From: Clostridium_AD estertheticum_D
GTDB taxonomy: Bacteria > Bacillota > Clostridia > Clostridiales > Clostridiaceae
NCBI RefSeq assembly: GCF_018861295.1
Contig: NZ_JAHLDM010000001.1
Coordinates: 441,498 to 505,497 of the forward strand
DNA: 64,000 nucleotides
Direction: 5' to 3'
Positions 7,570 through 15,897 of the stretch are shown piece by piece (positions within the stretch are counted from its first letter, which is position 1; the number at the start of each line of letters is the position of its first letter). A model generated the notes under the pieces. It saw nothing but the letters and a program-made list of their open reading frames with translations, searched no databases and was not told where the DNA came from. Made by a program: the position numbers and the translations under genes.

Positions 7570-8655
7570 ATGCTTGATTTATATGTTAATTTTAATGGTA
7601 AAAAACTTAGATGTGGATATACAACTGGATCTTGTGCTGCTGCGGCCGCAAAAGCGGCTACGCAAATATTGTTTTATGATACTGATATAGAAGAGATAAA
7701 GATAGACACCCCAAAGGGTATAGAATTATTGCTTCCAATATATAAGGTAGTAAAAGGGGAAAACTTTGTTGAGTGCTGCATTATAAAAGATGGTGGAGAT
7801 GATCCTGATGCAACTCACGGAATGGAAATCTGGTCAAGGGCTGAAAAATCGGAATCAGGATATACATTAAAAGGTGGAAAAGGCGTTGGGATAGTTAGGG
7901 GAGAAGGATTGTACGTGCCTAAGGGTGACTGGGCGATTAACCCAGTTCCTAGAAAAATGATAGAAAAAGAAGTAAGGGAAGTGCTGCCTAAAGACGCTGG
8001 GATTACAATAACTGTATTCGTACCCGAGGGGGAAGAGGTAGCCAAGAAAACATTTAATCCAAGGCTTGGAATTGAAGGTGGCATATCGATACTAGGAACA
8101 ACAGGTATTGTAACACCAATGTCACAGGAAGCACTTACAGAATCTATTAATATAGAAATATCTCAAAAAATAGCGCAGGGGCATAAAGATCTCACTTTGG
8201 TTTTTGGTAACATGGGGGAAGATATGGCAACGAAGATAGGGCTTAAATCAGATAATATAGTAATGGTTTCAAATTATATAGGATTTGCTTTAAATAGCTG
8301 CATGGAAAAACATATAGAAAACATTTTGCTTATAGGTCATATAGGAAAAGCATGCAAGATAGCAGCGGGATGTTTTCAAACTCATAGTAGGGTATGTGAT
8401 GTGAGGTTAGAAGTGATAGCACTAGAACTAGCTTTAATAGGAGCACCTACTGATATTGTAACTAAGGTTTATAAAGAAAAAACTACTGAGGGTGCAATAA
8501 AGTTATTAGAGGATGATTACAATGAAATATATGAAAATATCGCAAATAAAGTAAAGAAAAGATTATTTCAGTATACTTACGAAACAATTCCAGCAGAAGT
8601 TATTATGTTTTCTATGAATAAAGGGATTTTGTGTGACACTAGGGAAAATAAGTAG
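7570..8655 (+). CDS. cbiD: Cobalt-precorrin-5B C1-methyltransferase
   Basis: The protein matches CbiD, the C1 methyltransferase of the anaerobic route. RCGYTTGSCAAAAAKAA stands near the N-terminus, CCIIKDGGDDPDATHG near residue 72, and GEDMATKIGLKS, GHIGKACKIAAGCFQTHS and GAPTDIV in the C-terminal half. I chose the ATG at 7570 because AGGGGG at 7555-7560 is about 9 nt away; the ATG at 7564 is only 3 nt away. Length (361 residues) is normal. The stop codon TAG (8653-8655) supplies the first base of a RAYT-associated repeat. Confidence 0.93.
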   Translation: MLDLYVNFNGKKLRCGYTTGSCAAAAAKAATQILFYDTDIEEIKIDTPKGIELLLPIYKVVKGENFVECCIIKDGGDDPDATHGMEIWSRAEKSESGYTLKGGKGVGIVRGEGLYVPKGDWAINPVPRKMIEKEVREVLPKDAGITITVFVPEGEEVAKKTFNPRLGIEGGISILGTTGIVTPMSQEALTESINIEISQKIAQGHKDLTLVFGNMGEDMATKIGLKSDNIVMVSNYIGFALNSCMEKHIENILLIGHIGKACKIAAGCFQTHSRVCDVRLEVIALELALIGAPTDIVTKVYKEKTTEGAIKLLEDDYNEIYENIANKVKKRLFQYTYETIPAEVIMFSMNKGILCDTRENK

Positions 8656-8895
8656 GGACGGTTAACAACTAATGAGCACAATGCTTGTCCTAGCAAATAA
8701 GGAATCAAATGAATAATCAATCAAATAAGCGGGGACGGTTAATAACTAATAAACATAATGCTTGTCCTAGCAGACAAGAAATTAAACAGATAATCAATCA
8801 TCAAATAAGTAGGGACAGTTAACAACTAATGAACATAATGCTTGGACAAACAAGCAATCAATTAAGCAAATAAGCGGGGACAGTTAACAACTAAT
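8655..8895 (+). repeat. Tandem array of composite RAYT repeats, copies 7-10
   Basis: Four same-direction copies start at 8655, 8731, 8811 and 8876. The first three are each followed by a related segment containing AATGCTTG and an A-rich stretch such as AATCAATCA, giving units of about 65-80 bp. The copies vary (GGACGG or GGACAG), so the array is not newly duplicated. It fills the whole cbiD-cbiE gap. Confidence 0.88.
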
Positions 8896-8927
8896 GCATG
8901 AATAAATAGTGAAAGGTTGCAGAAAAT

Positions 8928-9533
8928 ATGGTTTATATAGTGGGTATTGGGCCTGGAAACCCAAAATATATTATTCCTTTGGCAGTAGAGACTATGGAAA
9001 AGGTTGATGTGATCATAGGATTCGAGAGAGCTGCAGCGAGTATACCTAAAACTAATGTTCAAAAGATAATAGTTAAAACATTAAAGAATATTATGGATTA
9101 TATAACAGAAAATATTGATAAAGATATCGCAATAATAGCATCGGGTGATCCGTGTTTTTATGGTATAGTAAACTATATAAATAATAACTTTAAAGGCGAA
9201 ACAGAGATAGTTCCAGGTATAAGTTCTTTTCAATATTTAATGTGTAAGCTCAAAAAACCATGGCAAAATGCCCATCTAGGTAGTATGCATGGAAGGCAAG
9301 AAGATTTTATAGAGATTGTGCAAAATCATGAGATATCTGTGTGGCTTACTGATAAAAGTAATTCACCACAAGCTTTATGTAGAAAACTTTTTGATAATAA
9401 TATTAAAGCTACGATTTATGTTGGCCTAGAATTATCTTATGCGGATGAAAAAATAATAAAAGGTACAGTTGAAGAAATTAAGGATAAAGTTTTTGATGAT
9501 CTTAGTGTGGTTGTCATAGAAAATATAAATTAA
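8928..9533 (+). CDS. cbiE: Cobalt-precorrin-7 C5-methyltransferase
   Basis: The 201-residue protein is a single-domain tetrapyrrole methylase. It begins VYIVGIGPGNPKYI, the SAM-binding GIGPG loop, and has IASGDPCFYGIV near residue 69 and EIVPGISSFQYLMCKL near 93. The text IIGFERA and the length identify CbiE among the paralogs. In many genomes CbiE is fused or next to the CbiT decarboxylase, but no CbiT domain follows. The ribosome site is weak (GAAAGGT). Confidence 0.9.
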   Translation: MVYIVGIGPGNPKYIIPLAVETMEKVDVIIGFERAAASIPKTNVQKIIVKTLKNIMDYITENIDKDIAIIASGDPCFYGIVNYINNNFKGETEIVPGISSFQYLMCKLKKPWQNAHLGSMHGRQEDFIEIVQNHEISVWLTDKSNSPQALCRKLFDNNIKATIYVGLELSYADEKIIKGTVEEIKDKVFDDLSVVVIENIN

Positions 9534-9578
9534 TTAGCTACATGATAATATATTAAACTGACTTATAGTTAATTTGTT

Positions 9579-9593
9579 AAGGACGATTAAGAA
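9579..9593 (+). repeat. Degenerate RAYT-repeat remnant
   Basis: AAGGACGATTAAGAA between cbiE and cbiL resembles the repeat core with several changes. It is listed as a probable decayed copy only. Confidence 0.35.
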
Positions 9594-9635
9594 GGTATGG
9601 CTAGAGACTATTTTACTAGAGATGGAGGGCTTAAA

Positions 9636-10301
9636 ATGGCAAAATTATATGGGGTAGGGGTAGGACCTGGAGATAAGGAACTGCTTACGATAAAGGCAAT
9701 TAAAACTATTGGGAAATGTGATGTTATAGTAGTTCCCAGTGCTATGAATGGTGGGAAAAGCATAGCCCATGAAATAGCAGAGGAGTATATTAACAAGGAC
9801 TCAGAAGTGTTAGTTAAACATTTCCCTATGGGTGGAGCGGAGCAGGAAGCGAAGATTTATGAAGCTTTTAAGTCTATTGAAGAAAAATTAAAAGCTGGAA
9901 AAGATGTAGCTTTCTTAACTATAGGAGATCCATTTGTATATAGCACATATATATATTTATTAAATTACATTAAGGAAAGTGGATACGAAGTTGAAACAAT
10001 TCCTGGTATAACCTCATTTTGCGCTTGCGCAAGCATTGCTAATGAGTATCTAGTAATTGGGAATGAACCACTTTTAATACTTCCAGCAACAAGGCTAGAT
10101 ACTATAAAGGATGAAAAATTCCTAGTAATTATGAAGGTTTATAAAATCGAAGAAGAAGTTTTAGATTGTCTAGAAGCAAAGGGATATAAATATGTATATG
10201 TTAAAAGAGCTGGTAGAGAAGGACAAGAAGTCCTTCGATGTCGCGAAGATATATTAAAAAATAAAGAATATATGAGTTTAATAATTGCGAAGAAAGAATA
10301 A
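9636..10301 (+). CDS. cbiL: Cobalt-factor II (precorrin-2) C20-methyltransferase
   Basis: This 221-residue methylase begins AKLYGVGVGPGDKELLT, which with DVIVVPSAMNGGKS near residue 33 is typical of CbiL/CobI. LTIGDPFVYSTYIYL near 96 and ETIPGITSFCACAS near 122 are the other SAM-methylase blocks. It adds the C20 methyl, the first methylation after cobalt insertion. The start is the ATG at 9636 behind GGAGGG; upstream in-frame codons have no ribosome site. CbiL acts early in the pathway although it is encoded late in the operon. Confidence 0.92.
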   Translation: MAKLYGVGVGPGDKELLTIKAIKTIGKCDVIVVPSAMNGGKSIAHEIAEEYINKDSEVLVKHFPMGGAEQEAKIYEAFKSIEEKLKAGKDVAFLTIGDPFVYSTYIYLLNYIKESGYEVETIPGITSFCACASIANEYLVIGNEPLLILPATRLDTIKDEKFLVIMKVYKIEEEVLDCLEAKGYKYVYVKRAGREGQEVLRCREDILKNKEYMSLIIAKKE

Positions 10302-10305
10302 AGGT

Positions 10306-10395
10306 AGGGACAGTTAAGAACTAATCCTTCAAAACAATAAGCGGGGACAGGTAATAACTAATCAGAGCAAAAGGTAGGGACAGTTAATAACTATT
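10306..10395 (+). repeat. RAYT-associated repeats, copies 11-13
   Basis: Three same-direction copies at 10306-10325, 10343-10362 and 10376-10395 occupy nearly all of the cbiL-cbiF gap. All have GGACAG in place of GGACGG, a sub-variant also seen at 8811 and 8876. Confidence 0.88.
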
Positions 10396-10416
10396 CTAAA
10401 AGGAGAGGTGAATTCA

Positions 10417-11169
10417 ATGGTTTATTTTATTGGTGCAGGCCCAGGTGATGTGGATTTAATTACAGTTAAGGGAAGAAATATATTATCGATTGCAGATGTA
10501 GTTATTTATGCAGGATCGCTTGTAAGTGCAGAGCATATAACATTTTGCAAAAAAGATGTAATAGATCACAATTCAGCTTCAATGACTCTTGAGGATGTAA
10601 TCGAGGTTATGAAGAAAGCGGATAGCGAGAATAAAAGCGTAGTAAGGCTTCATACTGGTGACCCAGCTATATATGGAGCAATAAAAGAACAGATGGATGA
10701 GTTAGATAAATTGAATATAGATTATTCTATTGTGCCAGGGGTAAGCTCCTTCTCAGCAGCAGCATCTGTTATCAAAAAAGAATTTACGCTTCCAAGTGTA
10801 ACTCAAACACTTATTCTTACAAGGGTTGAGGGTAGAACTCCAGTGCCAGAAACTGAGGATTTAGAAAAGCTTGCTTCTGTTGGGGCGTCAATGGCCATTT
10901 TTTTATCTATAAGTATGATAGATAAAGTTGTCGCAAAACTTAAGGCAGGTTACGGAAGAAATGTTCCAATAGCTGTTATTGAGAGGGCAACATGGGCAGA
11001 CGAAAGAGCTATTATTGGGACTTTGGATGATATAGCAGAAAAAGTAAAAGAAGCTAAAATAACAAAATGTGCTCAAATTCTTGTAGGTGATTTCATAGAT
11101 TGTGAATATGAGAAGAGCCTTTTGTATGATAAGACATTTACACATATGTTCCGTGAAGGAAAAAAATAG
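10417..11169 (+). CDS. cbiF: Cobalt-precorrin-4 C11-methyltransferase
   Basis: The product (250 residues) begins VYFIGAGPGDVDLITVKG and has VVIYAGSLV near residue 32, RLHTGDPAIYGAI near 78, and YSIVPGVSSFSAAAS near 103, all typical of CbiF/CobM. It methylates C11 of cobalt-precorrin-4. I chose the ATG at 10417, 8 nt after AGGAGAGG; the GTG at 10408 lies inside that site. cbiH follows after 20 nt with no cbiG between them, which is unusual for a clostridial cbi operon. Confidence 0.93.
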   Translation: MVYFIGAGPGDVDLITVKGRNILSIADVVIYAGSLVSAEHITFCKKDVIDHNSASMTLEDVIEVMKKADSENKSVVRLHTGDPAIYGAIKEQMDELDKLNIDYSIVPGVSSFSAAASVIKKEFTLPSVTQTLILTRVEGRTPVPETEDLEKLASVGASMAIFLSISMIDKVVAKLKAGYGRNVPIAVIERATWADERAIIGTLDDIAEKVKEAKITKCAQILVGDFIDCEYEKSLLYDKTFTHMFREGKK

Positions 11170-11189
11170 ATAATGAAGGAGATGATAAA

Positions 11190-11906
11190 TTGGGAAAATT
11201 ATATGTAATTGGAATAGGGCCAGGTGGACTTCCACATATGACAATAAGAGCAATGGACGCCATAAAAGAAAGTGATATAATTGTAGGTTATAACAAATAT
11301 ATAGATATGATAAAACCTCTACTCGCTGGCAAGGAAATATTCTCAACAGGCATGAAGGGTGAGGAAGAGAGATGTAAGAAAGCGTTAGAGCTTAGCCACG
11401 GTAAGACAGTCAGCGTGGTAAGTACTGGTGATTCAGGGATTTATGGGATGGCAGGGCTAATTCTTCAGCTAAGAGTGGATGAAGAAGTTGAAGTTATTCC
11501 AGGGGTTACGGCCTCATCTGCAGCAGCGTCGGTACTTGGTGCACCATTAATGCATGATAACTGTAATATAAGTTTAAGTGACTTAATGACCCCATACGAA
11601 CTGATTCAAAATAGAGTAAATCTAGCCGCAGAAGGTGATTTTGTTATATCATTGTACAATCCTAAAAGCAAAGGGAGACCTAATTATTTAAGGGAGTGTA
11701 TAAATATAATAAAAATGCACAGAGATGGAACTACTCCAATAGCTGTAGTTAAAAATGCACTTCGAGATGGACAAGAAGTAAGCATCTCAACATTAGATAC
11801 TTTTGACGATAACATAGCTGATATGTTATCAATTGTTATAATTGGTAACAGTCAAAGTTACGTAAAAGATGGTAAATTTATAACACCAAGGGGATATAAC
11901 GTTTAG
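11190..11906 (+). CDS. cbiH: Cobalt-precorrin-3 C17-methyltransferase
   Basis: The 238-residue protein starts GKLYVIGIGPGGLPHMT and has the CbiH-specific VGYNKYIDM near residue 33, VVSTGDSGIYGMAG near 74, and EVIPGVTASSAAAS near 100. SLYNPKSKGRPNYL near 155 is also typical of CbiH/CobJ. It methylates C17 with ring contraction. The start is TTG at 11190, about 7 nt after AAGGAGATG; no in-frame ATG is available nearby. CbiH normally works just before CbiG. Confidence 0.93.
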   Translation: MGKLYVIGIGPGGLPHMTIRAMDAIKESDIIVGYNKYIDMIKPLLAGKEIFSTGMKGEEERCKKALELSHGKTVSVVSTGDSGIYGMAGLILQLRVDEEVEVIPGVTASSAAASVLGAPLMHDNCNISLSDLMTPYELIQNRVNLAAEGDFVISLYNPKSKGRPNYLRECINIIKMHRDGTTPIAVVKNALRDGQEVSISTLDTFDDNIADMLSIVIIGNSQSYVKDGKFITPRGYNV

Positions 11907-11936
11907 AATAACAGAGGAAGGTGAGGGATGGAGTGG

Positions 11937-12090
11937 AGGGACGGTTAACAACTAATGAGTTTTTAGCATAACAATAAACAGGGGAAAGTTATTAACTGTC
12001 TCCGCTTTTATCTGCTTTTTTCGCTTTTAACCACTGCTTTTGTTCGTGATTTTAGGCATCGTAAATGCTACTTAGTTGTTAACCGTCCCC
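11937..12090. repeat. RAYT-associated repeats, copies 14 and 15, as an inverted pair
   Basis: A plus copy (11937-11956) and a minus copy (12071-12090) lie in the 234-base gap between cbiH and cbiJ. A degenerate palindromic piece lies between them (GGGGAAAGTTATTAACTG near 11981). The pair could fold into a long hairpin in the mRNA. No gene is visible in this gap, which is a common place for other cbi genes. Confidence 0.85.
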
Positions 12091-12140
12091 ACTATTTTTC
12101 CTTGTTTTCCCACTAACACTATTAAGGGTGACAGGAGTGA

Positions 12141-12926
12141 ATGATGATGATAGGTTTAATTGTAGGTACTTCAGAAGGGAAAAATATTCTCTCAGGGTTA
12201 AATAAGTTTACAGAGGATATTTTCATATCAACAGCTACAGCATATGGTGCAGAGCTTTTGAAGGATTATAAATATAAAGTTTTTAATGAAAAACCATTAG
12301 ATTTAGTTGGACTTATGCAAGTTATAAAAGATAATGATATAAAAATTCTAATTGATGCATCTCATCCATATGCGCTAGAAATTACAGAAAATGCAATTGA
12401 AGCCTGTAGAGTCTATGGAGTACAATATGTTAGATATGAGAGACCACCTGTTCTTAAGAAGTTTAAGGATAATAAAAATGTTATTATGGTGGAAGATTAT
12501 GAGAGTCTTTATGAGCATCTTAAAACGATAGATGGAACTATCCTTAATACAACAGGTAGCAGAAATATAGGTAAAATTCTAGATTTTAATTTAAAGAATA
12601 GGGTAATACATAGGGTGTTACCTTCAGTTAAGGTTTTAGTAGAGATTTTAGACCTAGGTGTTGAGGTTGAGGATATAGTGGCAATGAAGGGACCTGTAGG
12701 ATATGAACTGAATTGCGGCTTTATTAATGAATACAGGGCCAAAGCAATACTTATGAAGGATAGCGGAATTCAAGGTGGGACTTTTGATAAAATAAAAGCT
12801 GCTATAGATAATAATGTAATGGCATTTATAATTGGAAGAAAACCTATGGAGTATTCAAAAGTATTTTATAGTGAGATAGAAGTTGTAAAATATGTTTCTG
12901 GTTTAATGGAAGTAACTGAACAATAA
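12141..12926 (+). CDS. cbiJ: Cobalt-precorrin-6A reductase
   Basis: The 261-residue product matches CbiJ/CobK. The N-terminus has IGLIVGTSEGKNIL, then LIDASHPYALEITENA near residue 75 and VRYERPP near 99. NTTGSRNI near 135 and VAMKGPVGYELN near 178 follow in the second half. It reduces the macrocycle of cobalt-precorrin-6A. Three ATG codons stand in a row (12141, 12144, 12147) behind CAGGAGTG; the second or third has the better spacing. It is the last gene of the operon and is followed by a terminator. Confidence 0.9.
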   Translation: MMMIGLIVGTSEGKNILSGLNKFTEDIFISTATAYGAELLKDYKYKVFNEKPLDLVGLMQVIKDNDIKILIDASHPYALEITENAIEACRVYGVQYVRYERPPVLKKFKDNKNVIMVEDYESLYEHLKTIDGTILNTTGSRNIGKILDFNLKNRVIHRVLPSVKVLVEILDLGVEVEDIVAMKGPVGYELNCGFINEYRAKAILMKDSGIQGGTFDKIKAAIDNNVMAFIIGRKPMEYSKVFYSEIEVVKYVSGLMEVTEQ

Positions 12927-12990
12927 GCGAGTTTGATTTAAAGTATTATGTATGAAAGTGTGACTTAGGGGAATAGAATTACGCAATATA

Positions 12991-13046
12991 AAAAGGGGCT
13001 ATCTTAAAATAGAAAGTATATTTCTATTGCGAGATGTCTCTTTTTT
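12991..13046 (+). terminator. Terminator after cbiJ
   Basis: An outer stem (GGGGCTATCTT with GAGATGTCTC, including mismatches) encloses a perfect inner AATAGAAA/TTTCTATT hairpin. A run of six T follows at about 13041. Confidence 0.7.
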
Positions 13047-13788
13047 CTTTTGTATTTATAATTTAAGTATGATTAATAAAGAAATTACAAAAAGGATTAT
13101 ACCAATAATTGAGAGGTTTATCAATTAGTTTTTCCTATGGGAATATGGATTTTGATGCCATTTTGATGCCTTAAGATGATTAAGTAAGACTACTTAGTCA
13201 AATAATGTAGGAATTAGATTGCAAAAAATTAAATAAGGCGTGATTTTTCAGAGAAAGAAAGTTACTAATTGAACGAAGACTCTTTTAAAAATTTGAATTA
13301 AGGAATCTACTCATATAGAATTCGTTAATGGAAGATTAGTATTTACAAAAAATATACAGAAATATAGGAAAATATAGAAAAATAGTGACTTATTTGGTAT
13401 AATAAGATTATAACAAATAAATACAAAAGGGAAATTACTCTTTGTATACGGTTAACTATAAAGCAGAAGATAAGATAGAAGCTATATCATTTTAACAAGA
13501 ATATGATTGGAAATTTCATATATGGTAATCATGTTTTTAGGTTCTGGGAAAGTAATAAATTTATAAGAAAAAGACGATTAGCATAAATTCATACGTATAG
13601 AGTAGATACTTTAATAAAGTGATTAGTCTATATTTGTTTTTTTGTTTTATACGAAATAGCTTGCGCAAACCGCTGTGGATAACATTCTAGCTAAAAATAG
13701 ATAAAATAAAACAAGAGAAATATGAGATGATTATTTATATTAACAAATTTGAATAAATAAAATAACAATATTACTGGAGGTGATATAT
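13047..13788 (+). other. Gene-free stretch with a possible small transcript
   Basis: I find no convincing coding region. An extended -10 (TGGTATAAT, 13395-13403) lies far from the next gene. A hairpin-like segment (about 13600-13633) followed by GTTTTTTTG may be a terminator. These would bound a transcript of about 230 nt, but no -35 is clear. Confidence 0.3.
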
Positions 13789-14445
13789 GTGAATAGAAAA
13801 ATTCTAATAGTAGAAGATGATTTAGCAATATCAAACTTAATCAAGCTAACTTTAAATATAGCAAATTATGTAACTAAAGAAGTTTATGATGGATTGGAAG
13901 CAATAAATATAATCGAAAATGAACAGTTCGACTTGATACTACTGGATGTTATGCTTCCAAATGTTGATGGGTTTACTATAATGGACAAAATAAGATACTT
14001 AGGTATTCCTGTTATATTTCTTACCGCTAAAAACTCAGTTATTGATAAAGTAACTGGATTAAAATCAGGAGCAGAAGATTATATTGTAAAGCCATTTGAT
14101 GTTCTAGAACTGTTAGCAAGAATTGAAACTGTACTTAGAAGATATGGAAAAGCTAATGATTTTTTGAAATTTAAAGATATTAAAATATATTTAAAAGAAA
14201 GAATAGTTAAAAAGAGTGGTCAAATAGTAGATTTAACTCTTAAGGAATTTGAACTATTATGCATATTGGTACAAAATAAAAATATAGCCTTAACTAGACA
14301 TATACTGTTAGAAAGAATTTGGAAATTTGATTACTTTGGAGGAACTAGAACTGTTGACATGCACATAGGTTCAATTAGAAAAAAATTAGACCTAAGTGAT
14401 AATGTTAAGACAGTTTATAAAATTGGATATAGGTTGGAGGAATAA
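13789..14445 (+). CDS. OmpR-family response regulator
   Basis: The product (218 residues) has a receiver domain with the acidic pair EDD at 9-11, phospho-acceptor D53 in LLDVMLP, a threonine in FLTAKN near 80 and the lysine in VKPFD near 102. A winged-helix DNA-binding domain follows, ending with GTRTVDMHIGSIRKKL and GYRLEE. I chose the GTG at 13789, 8 nt after GGAGG; the upstream GTG is part of that site. The kinase gene starts 3 bases after the stop. Target genes cannot be told from the sequence; the cell-envelope genes downstream are candidates. Confidence 0.93.
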   Translation: MNRKILIVEDDLAISNLIKLTLNIANYVTKEVYDGLEAINIIENEQFDLILLDVMLPNVDGFTIMDKIRYLGIPVIFLTAKNSVIDKVTGLKSGAEDYIVKPFDVLELLARIETVLRRYGKANDFLKFKDIKIYLKERIVKKSGQIVDLTLKEFELLCILVQNKNIALTRHILLERIWKFDYFGGTRTVDMHIGSIRKKLDLSDNVKTVYKIGYRLEE

Positions 14446-14448
14446 TTG

Positions 14449-15897
14449 ATGAAATTTTGGCAAAGAATATACATTTTATTTTTGACATTATTTATTTTAA
14501 CCTTTAACTTTGCAGGAATTTTAATAATAGAAAAGATTCATAATGAAACATTAAAAAGCGAAGTAGATAGAGCTTTAAGTGAACAGTTGAGTATTTATTC
14601 AGGGGTGAATTTAAGTATTCCTGTGTATGATACTTTAAGGATGTATTCCCGTAATATCAGCTCTGATAATGAAATTTTATCTAATGCTATAAATGATTAT
14701 TATAAAGAATACAATGATAAAAATGTTTTTGTTGAGATTTTGGATGTAAATAATAAAAGTGTATTTAGTAATATTAATTTTAAAATGCCTGATAAAAGAG
14801 ATGAAATCGAATCACTTCAACCAGATACAAGACAATATATAATAAAGGATATAGGTGATAAATCATATATATTCATATCAAATCTGATAAGTATAAACAA
14901 AAAATCGTATAAATTTACTTATGTACGAGATATTTCAAGAATTTACGAAGAAATAAAAAATCAGTATATTTTCTTTTTAAAATTGGACGGAGTAGTATCT
15001 TTAGTGTTCATGGTGTTTATGTATTTTATAAGTAAATATATAACAAAGCCAATCCAGAACCTTATAGGAGCTACTAAAAGAATAATTAAAGGTAACTTTT
15101 CCGAAAAGGTAGAAATAAAATCTAAGGATGAATTTGGTGTGCTGGCAGAGAATTTCAATATAATGGCTGGTGCTGTTGGGGAAAAAATAAATGACTTAGA
15201 AAGAAATAATAATGAAAAACAGAGGTTTATCAATAACTTGGCTCATGAATTAAAAACACCATTAACTTCTATAATAGGGTATGCAAATTTACTTAGTACC
15301 ACCAAATATGATGAAAAAAATTTCATAGATGGTCTTGGTTATATATACAAAGAAGGAAAACGGTTAGAGGAATTATCTTTTAGGTTAATGGACTTAATAC
15401 TATTAAAAAAAGAAGAGTTTAAGCTGCAAAATGAAAGCATAAAAAACATTGCTTTTGAAGTAAAAGGGTCATTGATACCAAAACTTATTGAAAAAAACAT
15501 AAACTTAGTAATAGATGATAATGATTTTGAAATGATGATGCAACGTGAGTTAATGAAGGTATTACTATCCAATCTTATAGATAATGCTATAAAAGCTTCC
15601 AAGGCCAAATCGGAAATTCACATTGGTATTAACAAATTTAAATATGAAGTTGAAATAAAAGATTATGGCATAGGAATTGCTAAGGATCATGTAGATAAGA
15701 TTTTTGAACCTTTTTATATGGTAGATAAAGCAAGAACTAGAGCAAATAATGGTGCAGGATTAGGTTTATCAATATGTAAAAAAATATTAGACATTCATAA
15801 TGGATGCTTTAAAGTTGAAAGTGAAATAGATAAGGGGACTTCAATTAAATTAATATTTAATAATAGTGAAGGGAGTGGATCATCCCATGAAACATAA
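14449..15897 (+). CDS. Membrane sensor histidine kinase
   Basis: This 482-residue kinase has an N-terminal membrane helix (about 8-28), an extracellular sensor region of about 140 residues, and a second helix near 176-196. A HAMP linker precedes a HisKA domain with the phospho-acceptor histidine in NLAHELKTPLTS near 266. The HATPase domain has NLIDNAIKAS, DYGIGIA and NGAGLGLSICKK. It pairs with the preceding regulator. The ATG at 14449 is preferred over the TTG at 14446. The sensor region is not recognisable; the overlapping lipoprotein gene may encode an accessory factor. Confidence 0.93.
   Translation: MKFWQRIYILFLTLFILTFNFAGILIIEKIHNETLKSEVDRALSEQLSIYSGVNLSIPVYDTLRMYSRNISSDNEILSNAINDYYKEYNDKNVFVEILDVNNKSVFSNINFKMPDKRDEIESLQPDTRQYIIKDIGDKSYIFISNLISINKKSYKFTYVRDISRIYEEIKNQYIFFLKLDGVVSLVFMVFMYFISKYITKPIQNLIGATKRIIKGNFSEKVEIKSKDEFGVLAENFNIMAGAVGEKINDLERNNNEKQRFINNLAHELKTPLTSIIGYANLLSTTKYDEKNFIDGLGYIYKEGKRLEELSFRLMDLILLKKEEFKLQNESIKNIAFEVKGSLIPKLIEKNINLVIDDNDFEMMMQRELMKVLLSNLIDNAIKASKAKSEIHIGINKFKYEVEIKDYGIGIAKDHVDKIFEPFYMVDKARTRANNGAGLGLSICKKILDIHNGCFKVESEIDKGTSIKLIFNNSEGSGSSHET

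Noticed and set aside
8655..8895. CRISPR array
   Set aside because: The repeats are spaced regularly only in part, the spacers are similar to each other, copies vary and no cas genes are present; the sequence belongs to the RAYT repeat family.
10903..11346. Minus-strand open frame across cbiF and cbiH
   Set aside because: It overlaps two clear genes and has a composition typical of antisense frames.
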